41,147 nucleotides of DNA, taken from positions 1 to 41,147 of the forward strand of contig CAZJHX010000094.1 of the NCBI GenBank assembly GCA_964545715.1. The letters run 5' to 3'. The DNA is from CAZJHX01 sp964545715. GTDB taxonomy: Bacteria; Myxococcota_A; UBA9042; GCA-2863065. Shown here one piece after another: positions 17,355 to 24,612 of this stretch (position 1 is its first letter; the number at the start of each line of letters is the position of its first letter). The translations under genes were made by a program, and so were the position numbers. Below the pieces are notes generated by a model. The model searched no databases and was not told the DNA's origin. It saw only the letters and a program-made list of their open reading frames with translations.

Positions 17355-17505
17355 CCAGCCAGTCCTTGGGCGTGGTAGCGGCCATCGAAGACCTTGCCCC
17401 GCCGGCGCCACACGCCGTTGAGGCGCCGCGCCAGCCGAATGCCCAGCCTCTGCATCGCGCGTGACAGCTCGCGCTTGTCGGGCGCCTCCACAATCAGGAT
17501 GCGCT
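17182..17505 (-). pseudogene. REP-associated (IS200-like, Y1) transposase remnant
   Basis: Two reading frames on the minus strand together show a RAYT-type transposase. The upstream frame (about 17505-17370) reads RILIVEAPDKRELSRAM and then ARRLNGVWRRRGKVFDGRYH, a hallmark block of these proteins. The downstream frame (about 17365-17182) reads DWLDPYSTCLEFEGWRE and ends in TWLRREGWRKHGLIPI...LTR. In intact members some 40-60 residues separate these blocks. Here they are fused with a frame change near 17360-17372, so an internal deletion has occurred. The N-terminal third with the catalytic region is also missing, and a TGA stands just upstream of the first block. It is therefore dead by itself. 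This 427-bp gap between genes holds nothing else I can recognise. Confidence 0.8.
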
Positions 17506-17578
17506 GCGCTCACGCCCCCTGAATCGATCCACCTGAGGCGCCGGCTCGTAAGGGTCTGTAACAGGAGGTGGAGAGAGC

Positions 17579-17962
17579 ATGAAGTACAGCCGTTTTTCGC
17601 ACTGGATTCTCGTCGCGACCCTGCTGGCGCCCGCCGGCGCTTCGGCCGCCTGGACAACGGGGCCCGTCTTGGAGTTGGACCTGGCGATACAGCCGTCTTT
17701 GTCGTTTGGCCTCAACGCCGAGCTGGAGCGCACCGTCGATGTCGAGACGCCGCTGGCCGGTGAGTTTGCTGCCGGGTTGGCCATGCCTGCGGGTGATACG
17801 ACCATCGCCTTTGAGGTGGCCTTTGACCTGGAGCTGGGCCGCAGTCTGGCCGTGATTGCGGACCGCCCGATCACCGACACGCTGGCGTGGCAGATCGAGC
17901 TGGGCGCAGCGGCAGACGCCTCTGAAGTCACCCTGGTTTTCGGACTGTTGGTGGCGCTTTAG
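17579..17962 (+). CDS. Small exported protein, unknown function
   Basis: A strong AGGAGG (17563-17568) lies 10 nt before the ATG. The 127-residue product begins with a cleavable signal peptide (MKYSRFSHWILVATLLAPAG, then ASAAW). The mature part is beta-rich with alternating hydrophobic strands (LELDLAIQPSLSFGLNAELE, TTIAFEVAFDLELG, WQIELGAAADASEVTLVFGLLV). It ends in a hydrophobic strand, which recalls small outer-membrane or periplasmic beta proteins. No named family is recognised. The TAG stop overlaps the TAA of the convergent response regulator by 4 bp. Confidence 0.75.
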   Translation: MKYSRFSHWILVATLLAPAGASAAWTTGPVLELDLAIQPSLSFGLNAELERTVDVETPLAGEFAAGLAMPAGDTTIAFEVAFDLELGRSLAVIADRPITDTLAWQIELGAAADASEVTLVFGLLVAL

Positions 17963-18417
17963 CCCTGCAGAGACGCGGGGACCAGCATCAGCGACAGATC
18001 GGTGATCTCGCTGATCAGCTGCAGCAGCATGCCCGGGTCGATGGGCTTGCGCAGCACCTTGGTGGCGCCCATCTGCACGGCGCGATCGCGGTCCTCGTCG
18101 CTGTCGCTGACGGACAGGACGACCACCGGGATGTCGTTTTCGTTGCGGATGCGCTCTGTCGCGGCCAGAACCTCAAAGCCGTCGTAGCGCGGCAGGTTCA
18201 GGTCCAGGATGACCAGCAGCGGCAGGGGCCACTTGCTCGCGTCGGCGTACTTGTTGCGCCTCAGCATATAGTCGATGGCCTCTTCGCCGTCCTCCACAAA
18301 GATCAGCGGGTTGACAATGCCCGTCTCTTGAAACGTCAGGCCCACGATCATGGCGTCGTCGGGGCTGTCCTCGACGACGAGGATGACGGGTACAGCGATG
18401 GTCGGTCGGTCAGCCAT
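17959..18417 (-). CDS. Orphan response regulator receiver protein (Rcp-like)
   Basis: This is a single-domain CheY-like receiver of 152 residues from the ATG at 18417; an ATG at 18435 would add six residues. The acidic pair is in VVEDSPDD. The phosphoacceptor is Asp72 in LVILDLNLPRYDG, the conserved Ser is Ser102 (VVVLSVS), and Lys124 is in LRKPIDP. The insertion around RRNKYADASKWPLP is typical of the Rcp1/RcpA-like subgroup of stand-alone regulators that usually serve phytochrome-type or hybrid histidine kinases. There is no output domain, and no kinase gene lies in the window, so the partner is elsewhere. TATGCT stands 9 nt before the chosen ATG. It is divergent from the helicase gene across 80 bp. 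Confidence 0.9.
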   Translation of the reverse strand: MADRPTIAVPVILVVEDSPDDAMIVGLTFQETGIVNPLIFVEDGEEAIDYMLRRNKYADASKWPLPLLVILDLNLPRYDGFEVLAATERIRNENDIPVVVLSVSDSDEDRDRAVQMGATKVLRKPIDPGMLLQLISEITDLSLMLVPASLQG

Positions 18418-18497
18418 TGGTCGGTGAGCATACATCGCTGAACACGCGTTGCAAGTGGTGCTTGATTCGCACGCGGCGACGCGCTAATCCGTGACGG

Positions 18498-20792
18498 ATG
18501 CTCGATCTCGAGGCCGAATTAAACGAACACCAATTGCAGGCCGTGCTGGACTGCGACGGACCGCTGCTCGTGCTGGCGGGCGCCGGCAGTGGCAAGACCC
18601 GCGTCATCACGTTCAAAATCGCGCACCTGGTGCTCGATAGGGACCTGCGCCCGTGGCAGATTCTGGCGGTCACGTTTACGAACAAGGCCGCCGCGGAGAT
18701 GCGCGAGCGTGTACACGACATCCTGGGCGGCGAGGCTGCCGAGGTGTGGCTGGGCACGTTCCACTCGATCTGCTTGCGCGTGCTGCGCAAATACGCGGAG
18801 CTGGTGCAGCGCACGCGGTCGTTTGTGGTCTACGACGAGGACGATCGCGACCGGCTGATCAAGCGCGTGCTCAAGTCGATCAACATCTCCAAGGACGTGC
18901 TGGACTCGCGCAAGGTCCGCTACTACATCGACGATGCCAAGCATCGGCTGCGCGGCCCCGACCACCCCGAGCTGCCGGTGACGGGCTACATCGACTCGCT
19001 GTGCGCCAAGGTCTACAAAGGCTACGAGGTCGCCAAGAAGCAGGCCAACGCCTTTGACTTCGGGGACCTGATCCAGCGGGCCGTCGTGCTGATCCGGGAC
19101 AACCCTCCGGTCCTCAGCGAGCTGCGTTACAAGTGGCGCTACATCCTCGTCGACGAGTTTCAGGATACCGACCACGCCCAGTACCGCTTCATCAAGCTGC
19201 TGGCGGGGGACAAGAAGCCGCGGATCTGCGTGGTGGGTGACGACGATCAGAGCATCTATCGCTGGCGCGGCGCGGATCTCAAAAACATCCTGGGCTTCGA
19301 CAAGGACTTCCCGGGCCACGATGTCGGCGTCGTTCGGCTGGAGCGCAACTACCGCTCGACCGGCAACATCCTTGCCGCCGCCAGCGCGCTGATCGCCAAC
19401 AACACCACCCGCCATGAGAAGACGCTGTGGACCCAGGAGCCGGATGGCGAGAAGCTGCGCTGCTTCCAGGCGGAGACCGAGAGCGGCGAGGCTCGCTGGG
19501 TGATTCGCAAGGCGCTCGAGGCGCGGCGCGACGGCGTGTCGCTCAACGAGATCGCCATCTTCTATCGCACGCACTCCCAAAGCCGCGTGTTTGAAGACGC
19601 GCTGCGCGGCCAGGCCACGCCGTATCGGGTGGTCGGCGGCCTGAAGTTCTACGAGCGCAAAGAAGTCAAAGACATCATGAGCTACCTGCGGCTCGTGCTG
19701 AATCCGCGCGACACGATCGCCATGCTGCGCGTCGTCAACTCGCCCACACGCGGGATCGGCCAGAAGACGATGGAGCGCGCCAACGAGATCGCCCAGGCCC
19801 AGGACAAGCCGCTGTTTGACGGCCTGATGCTGCTGGCCCAGCAGCCGGGTGGAAAGCGCGCGCGCCGGGCCATCGAGGAGTTCGGGCGTCTTATCTCGAC
19901 GCTGCGGACCATCTCGCAAAACGAGAACGACGCCTTCCGGGTCGCCGAAGCGGTGCTGAGCGAGACCGGTTATCTCACGCGGCTCCAAGATGAGGGCACG
20001 ATCGAGAGCGAGAGCCGCGCCGCCAACATCGAGGAGCTGATGGTCTCCATCGAAGAGTGGCGTGGGCGCGCGACCGACCGCTCACTCGAGGCGTTTTTGG
20101 ACCACGTCTCGCTGCTGACCAGCATGGACGAGGGTGACGCCGAGCAGGAGGCGGTCACCTTGATGACCGTGCACGCCGCCAAAGGTCTGGAGTTCGACAC
20201 CGTGTTTGTGTCCGGGCTGGAAGAGGACGTCTTCCCGCACTTCAACTCCAAGGACGACGACGCGCTGGAGGAAGAGCGGCGCCTGGCGTACGTGGCGGTC
20301 ACGCGCGGCAAGAAGCGGGTCTTTCTCAGCTGGGCCCGCAGCCGCCGGCGCTTCGGACGGCTGGATATCAACCCGCCGTCACGCTTTTTGGGCGAGATCC
20401 CCGAGAACGTGAAGCACTACGAGTCGGAGATGGGGCGCGCCGCATCGCGCAACCCGTTTGGCGGTACGACCAATCGATCCGCGCGTCTCAAGTCGATGTC
20501 GGACGCAGACTGGTCACCGCCGTCCCAGTCACGCGGCGGCTGGGCGGCCAAAAGCGCGTCGAGCAGCACGCCCGCCAGCCAATCGAGCGGCATCAGCTAC
20601 GACTACAGCGACTCCCAGGTGGACTCCGGCGACGGTGGTGAGCTGATCGGGCGCGGCGTCAGGCATCCGCGGTTTGGAGACGGCCGCGTCGCGCAGGTGG
20701 ACGGCAAGGGGCCCAACGCACGCGTGACCGTCCAGTTCCCGGGCTTTGGGACAAAGAAAATAATTGCGCGATTCCTGGAGTTGGCCGACTGA
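18498..20792 (+). CDS. uvrD: UvrD/PcrA-type ATP-dependent DNA helicase
   Basis: The 764-residue product carries all superfamily 1A motifs in order: Q-motif LNEHQLQAV, Walker A AGAGSGKTRVI, Ia VTFTNKAAAEMRER, Walker B VDEFQDTDHAQ, III GDDDQSIYRWRGA, IV LERNYRST, V TVHAAKGLEFDTVFV and VI YVAVTRGKKRVFLSWA. The C-terminus ends in a Tudor-like module (GRGVRHPRFGDGRV...VQFPGFGTKKI), as in PcrA and UvrD. It unwinds DNA 3' to 5' in nucleotide excision repair, mismatch repair and removal of stalled complexes. A Ser/Thr/Gly-rich linker lies around residues 650-710. No Shine-Dalgarno is seen; TAATCC sits 7 nt before the ATG. A kinase-like gene follows after 6 bp. Confidence 0.95.
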   Translation: MLDLEAELNEHQLQAVLDCDGPLLVLAGAGSGKTRVITFKIAHLVLDRDLRPWQILAVTFTNKAAAEMRERVHDILGGEAAEVWLGTFHSICLRVLRKYAELVQRTRSFVVYDEDDRDRLIKRVLKSINISKDVLDSRKVRYYIDDAKHRLRGPDHPELPVTGYIDSLCAKVYKGYEVAKKQANAFDFGDLIQRAVVLIRDNPPVLSELRYKWRYILVDEFQDTDHAQYRFIKLLAGDKKPRICVVGDDDQSIYRWRGADLKNILGFDKDFPGHDVGVVRLERNYRSTGNILAAASALIANNTTRHEKTLWTQEPDGEKLRCFQAETESGEARWVIRKALEARRDGVSLNEIAIFYRTHSQSRVFEDALRGQATPYRVVGGLKFYERKEVKDIMSYLRLVLNPRDTIAMLRVVNSPTRGIGQKTMERANEIAQAQDKPLFDGLMLLAQQPGGKRARRAIEEFGRLISTLRTISQNENDAFRVAEAVLSETGYLTRLQDEGTIESESRAANIEELMVSIEEWRGRATDRSLEAFLDHVSLLTSMDEGDAEQEAVTLMTVHAAKGLEFDTVFVSGLEEDVFPHFNSKDDDALEEERRLAYVAVTRGKKRVFLSWARSRRRFGRLDINPPSRFLGEIPENVKHYESEMGRAASRNPFGGTTNRSARLKSMSDADWSPPSQSRGGWAAKSASSSTPASQSSGISYDYSDSQVDSGDGGELIGRGVRHPRFGDGRVAQVDGKGPNARVTVQFPGFGTKKIIARFLELAD

Positions 20793-20798
20793 TTATCA

Positions 20799-21374
20799 AT
20801 GGCTCTCTTCCTCATCACGGGCCCGCCTGGGGCCGGTAAGACCGCAACCAGCGCCGCGCTCATGGAGCGATTCGACTACGGTCTGCACGTCAGCGTCGAC
20901 GCCCTGCGCATGATGGTCGTCTCAGGGATGTCCCACCCGGTTCCTAAGTGGACCGCTGAGACCACGCTGCAATTCAACCTGGCGCGCGGCACCGCCGCAT
21001 CGATGGCCGCCCGGTACCTGGATATGCGCTTTGAGGTCGCCGTTGACGACGTTCTGCTCGAGGGCGTCGTTCAGGACACCTTCATGCCGGTGCTCGGTGG
21101 TCGTGATGTCCGTCGGATCATGCTGCTGCCGTCGGTTGAGGAGGCGCTGCGCCGCAACGAGGGGCGCCGGTCGGACATGTTTGATCCGGACGCGCTCGTC
21201 GACGAGATACGGGGCCTTCATCCGCTGCTGAAGGCGGAGAACACGCGCGCCGCCGGCTGGCAGATTATCGACTCGACCCGGATGAGCGTTCGGCAGGTCG
21301 TGGACGCGATCCTGGCTACTCGACCGTCACGGACTTCGCGAGGTTCCGCGGCTGGTCCACGTCCGTGCCCTTGA
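20799..21374 (+). CDS. P-loop kinase-like ATPase
   Basis: The 191-residue product has a Walker A near the N-terminus (LITGPPGAGKTATSAAL). VSVDALRMM follows at the position where zeta-toxin and nucleotide-kinase-like proteins place the substrate Asp. DVLLEGVVQDTF lies later, and a possible lid Arg pair sits in EALRRNEGRRS. The substrate cannot be read from sequence. It starts 6 bp after the helicase stop, so the two are probably co-transcribed. The last 20 or so residues (TRPSRTSRGSAAGPRPCP-like) are low-complexity. They run 59 bp into the 3' end of the convergent glmS, whose conserved C-terminus fixes that gene's end. This tail may therefore be a read-through extension rather than a conserved part. 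Confidence 0.8.
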   Translation: MALFLITGPPGAGKTATSAALMERFDYGLHVSVDALRMMVVSGMSHPVPKWTAETTLQFNLARGTAASMAARYLDMRFEVAVDDVLLEGVVQDTFMPVLGGRDVRRIMLLPSVEEALRRNEGRRSDMFDPDALVDEIRGLHPLLKAENTRAAGWQIIDSTRMSVRQVVDAILATRPSRTSRGSAAGPRPCP

Positions 21375-23157
21375 AATCGGCCACGTGATACGCCAGCAGC
21401 TGTAGCGGGACCGACAGCACCAGCGGCTGCACATGCTCCGGCACGTCCGGCACCACCAGCAGCGTGTCTACCTCCTCGGCCAGCGCCTCGGCGCCCGCAC
21501 CGTCGCTGGTGATCGCCACCACCGGCCCGCTTCGCGCTTTGATCTCGGAGATGTTGCCGCGGGTCTTGTCGAAGTGCGGGCCTGTGGGGCACACCACGCA
21601 GGTGGGTAGTGTCTCCTCGATCAGCGCGATCGGGCCGTGCTTCATCTCGCCCGCCGCGTACCCCTGGGCGTGGATGTAGCTGAGCTCCTTGAGCTTCAGC
21701 GCACCTTCGAGCGCCATCGGGTACGACATGCCGCGACCCAGATACAGAAAGCTGGTGACGTGGTGATAGGCGCGCGCGACCGCCAGATAAGGCTCGGTCG
21801 GCTCGTGCAGCACCTCCTCCATGTGGCCGGGAACCTCGATCAGGTCCTGCAGCAGCTGGCCGGCCTCATCGGAGCTCAGCTTTCCGCGTGCGGTTCCCAG
21901 CTTCACGGCCAGCAGGTACATCGCGACGATCTGCGTGGTAAACGCCTTGGTCGACGCCACGCTGATCTCGGGACCGGCCAGCGTCATGACCGTGCTGTCC
22001 GCCAGGCGGGTGATGCTGGATCCGACCACGTTGCAAATCGCCAGCACGTGCGCGCCGGTGCCGGCGGTCTCTTTCAGCGCCGAGATTGTGTCCGCGGTTT
22101 CGCCACTCTGCGTGATCGCGACGACCAGGCACTTGCTGTCCACCACCGGGTGCCGATACCGGTACTCGCTGGCCAGCTCCACATCGACCGGCAGGCGGGC
22201 GAAGCGCTCCACCAGGTACTCGCCCACCATGCCCGCGTGCCAGCTGGTGCCGCACGCCAGGACCACCATCCTGTCGAAGCGCGCCAGCTGCTTGTCCGTC
22301 AGTCGCAGCCCGGGCAGCTCCACGCGGTTGTCCTCGATGTGAACGCGGCCACGCATGGTGTCGGTGACCGCGCGGGGCTGCTCGTGGATCTCCTTGAGCA
22401 TGAAGTGCTTGTAGCCGCCCTTCTCGGCCATGGCGGGTGACCACGTGATCAGCTGATCGTGCATGGCGACGGGGGCGCCGTCCTCCACCCGGCAGAGCGT
22501 CACGCCGCCCGGCGTCAGCACCGCCAGCTCGCCCTCGGCCAGAAAGACCATGCGCTGGGTGTGACTCAAAATGGCGGGGATGTCGCTGGCCAGGAAGTTC
22601 TCGCCGTCGCCCAGTCCGACGACCAGCGGCGACGCGTTTTTCGCGGCCACGATCATGTCCGGCTGGCTGCGGTCCAGCACCGCGATGGCGTAGGCGCCGT
22701 GAACCTGCCCCAGCGCCGCTCGCACCGCTTCGGGCAGCGGCAGCCCCTTGTCGCGCTCGCGGGCGACGAGGTGCGCGATGATCTCGGTGTCCGTGTCGCT
22801 CTCGAACGCGCGACCCTCCGCCGACATCTCCTGCTTCAGCGCCCTGTGGTTTTCGATGATGCCGTTGTGCACTACCACGACGTCGCCGGCGCGGTGTGGA
22901 TGTGCGTTGAGCTCTGTCGGCGGACCGTGGGTCGCCCAGCGGGTGTGGCCGATCCCCAGCGACCCGGACAGCGGCTCAGACGCCAGCGTGGCCGCCAGGC
23001 GATCCAGCTTTCCCGCGGCGCGGCGGATTTCGAACTCCTCGCCGCTGAGCACCGCGATGCCGGCGCTGTCATAGCCGCGATATTCCAGACGCTTCAAGCC
23101 GTCCAGAATCATCTGTGGGCAGTCCCTCGGTCCGACGTAGCCGATGATTCCGCACAT
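21316..23157 (-). CDS. glmS: Glutamine--fructose-6-phosphate aminotransferase (isomerizing)
   Basis: GlmS converts fructose-6-phosphate and glutamine to glucosamine-6-phosphate, the first step to UDP-GlcNAc for peptidoglycan and LPS. The 613 residues match the usual length of about 609. The N-terminal glutaminase begins MCGIIGYVG with the nucleophile Cys2 (Cys1 after Met removal), then RLEYRGYDSAG, GIGHTRWATHG and VHNGIIEN. The isomerase half has ACGTSWHAG, TQSGETADT and ELSYIHAQGYAAGEMKHGPIAL. It ends in the family-typical PRNLAKSVTVE. It starts 3 bp after the glmU stop, so the pair forms one operon. There is no room upstream for a glmS ribozyme. Confidence 0.98.
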   Translation of the reverse strand: MCGIIGYVGPRDCPQMILDGLKRLEYRGYDSAGIAVLSGEEFEIRRAAGKLDRLAATLASEPLSGSLGIGHTRWATHGPPTELNAHPHRAGDVVVVHNGIIENHRALKQEMSAEGRAFESDTDTEIIAHLVARERDKGLPLPEAVRAALGQVHGAYAIAVLDRSQPDMIVAAKNASPLVVGLGDGENFLASDIPAILSHTQRMVFLAEGELAVLTPGGVTLCRVEDGAPVAMHDQLITWSPAMAEKGGYKHFMLKEIHEQPRAVTDTMRGRVHIEDNRVELPGLRLTDKQLARFDRMVVLACGTSWHAGMVGEYLVERFARLPVDVELASEYRYRHPVVDSKCLVVAITQSGETADTISALKETAGTGAHVLAICNVVGSSITRLADSTVMTLAGPEISVASTKAFTTQIVAMYLLAVKLGTARGKLSSDEAGQLLQDLIEVPGHMEEVLHEPTEPYLAVARAYHHVTSFLYLGRGMSYPMALEGALKLKELSYIHAQGYAAGEMKHGPIALIEETLPTCVVCPTGPHFDKTRGNISEIKARSGPVVAITSDGAGAEALAEEVDTLLVVPDVPEHVQPLVLSVPLQLLAYHVADFKGTDVDQPRNLAKSVTVE

Positions 23158-23160
23158 AAA

Positions 23161-24597
23161 TCAGGTCTTCTCCTCGTCCTTGCGGCGCTTTCGAGCGACC
23201 GGACCGCGACGCCGGGCCCAGGCCTCCACCACATGCTGACGGACCCTGGATACCACGAGCGCGTACGCCGGCACGTCCGCCGTCACCGTTGTTCCGGCGG
23301 CCACGACGGACTCCTCACCCAGTCGCGCCGGAGCGACGATCTCGGTGTTGGACCCGACGAACACACGGTCTTCGATGATGGTTTGGTGCTTGCCGACGCC
23401 GTCGTAGTTGCACGTGATCGTGCCGGCGCCGATGTTGACGTCGCGACCCAGCTCGCAGTCGCCCAGGTAGGTCAGGTGGCTGGCCTTGGAGCCGTCACCC
23501 ACGATCGCTTTCTTGGTCTCTACAAAGTTGCCGATCTTGGCCTTCTCCCCGAGGACCGTCCCCGGTCTCAGATGGGCGAACGGTCCGACCGCTGTTTTGT
23601 TCCCGATGCGGGCTTCGGCGATCACGCAGTACGGCTTGATCAGCGCGTCCGCTCCAACCACCGCGTCCGTCAGCACACACCCCTCGGAGATGACCGTGCC
23701 GGCGCCGACCGAGCAGGTCCCGCGCAACGTGGCGCCCGAGTGCAGCGTCACGTCCGGCTCCAACGCCACGTCAAAGCCCACCCAGGTGCGCTGTGGGTCC
23801 AGCATGGTGACGCCGTCGCGCATCAGCTGGGTGTTGCGCGCCATTCGGACCCGCTCCGCCAGCTCGGCAAGCTGCGCCCTGTCATTGATGCCCTCGACCT
23901 CGTCCGGCGCCACGTCCACAGCAACGGGGGCGGCCCCATCACCGGCCAGGATCGCGCATACGTCCGTCAGGTAGTATTCGCCCTGGTCGTTGGCCGTGCC
24001 GACCCGCGCCAGCGCGCCGTAGAGTGCGGCACGATCCGCCAGATACACGCCGGCGTTGACCGTGGTGATCTCACGCTGCGTTTCGGTGCAGTCGCGATGC
24101 TCCACGATTTGCTCAACGCGCCCGTCCTCATCGACGACCACCCGGCCGTAGCCCGTCGGGTCCGGCGCCTCAAAGGTCAGCATGGACATGGGCGCGCCGG
24201 TCCGCTCACGCGCCGACACCATGGCAGCGACGGTGGCGTCGGTCAGGGACGGGACATCCCCCGACAAGATGAGGACGGACTGTGCATCGGTGGTCGCCGA
24301 CTCGGCCGCCATCACGGCGTGTCCGGTGCCGCGCTGCTCAGCCTGCAGCGCAAATCGAGCGTCCGGCGCGATCGCGGCCACCGACTCTTCGACTGCGGTG
24401 CGGCCGTGGCCGACCACCACAACGGTCTGCATCAGGCCGAGCCGTTGCGCCAGCAGCACGGGAAAGTGCACCAGCGGCCGGTCCAGGATCTCGAAGAGCA
24501 CCTTGGGCCGCGTGGACTTCATGCGCGTGCCGGCGCCCGCGGCCAGGATTACCGCGGCGGGCTTGGCGAGCAAGGGGGCCGCCTGATTCGACAACAC
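23161..24597 (-). CDS. glmU: Bifunctional GlmU: N-acetylglucosamine-1-P uridyltransferase / glucosamine-1-P acetyltransferase
   Basis: GlmU acetylates glucosamine-1-phosphate and then makes UDP-GlcNAc. The N-terminal uridyltransferase has LAAGAGTRMKSTRPKVL, QRGTGHAV and ILSGDVP. The family consensus has Lys where this protein has Ala in the GxGTRM loop, while the PKVL Lys is kept. The C-terminal left-handed beta-helix has GPFAHLRPGT, KIGNFVETKKA, HLTYLGDCELG, NIGAGTITCNYDG and SNTEIVAP. The length of 478 is slightly above the usual 455-460, with a basic tail (RRRGPVARKRRKDEEK). The start is a GTG, 15 bp after the upstream lipoprotein stop. A TTG one codon later is also possible, and neither has a clear ribosome binding site. 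Confidence 0.96.
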   Translation of the reverse strand: MLSNQAAPLLAKPAAVILAAGAGTRMKSTRPKVLFEILDRPLVHFPVLLAQRLGLMQTVVVVGHGRTAVEESVAAIAPDARFALQAEQRGTGHAVMAAESATTDAQSVLILSGDVPSLTDATVAAMVSARERTGAPMSMLTFEAPDPTGYGRVVVDEDGRVEQIVEHRDCTETQREITTVNAGVYLADRAALYGALARVGTANDQGEYYLTDVCAILAGDGAAPVAVDVAPDEVEGINDRAQLAELAERVRMARNTQLMRDGVTMLDPQRTWVGFDVALEPDVTLHSGATLRGTCSVGAGTVISEGCVLTDAVVGADALIKPYCVIAEARIGNKTAVGPFAHLRPGTVLGEKAKIGNFVETKKAIVGDGSKASHLTYLGDCELGRDVNIGAGTITCNYDGVGKHQTIIEDRVFVGSNTEIVAPARLGEESVVAAGTTVTADVPAYALVVSRVRQHVVEAWARRRGPVARKRRKDEEKT

Positions 24598-24612
24598 GGC
24601 CGGATCCGGGCT

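Noticed and set aside
17148..17657. A 169-codon minus-strand gene over the transposase remnant
   Set aside because: Its frame matches neither block of the transposase, its residues are Arg/Ser/Pro-rich shadow sequence, and it crosses the start of the small exported protein.
23158..23160. glmS ribozyme upstream of glmS
   Set aside because: Only 3 bp separate glmU from glmS, and this ribozyme is known mainly from Gram-positive bacteria.
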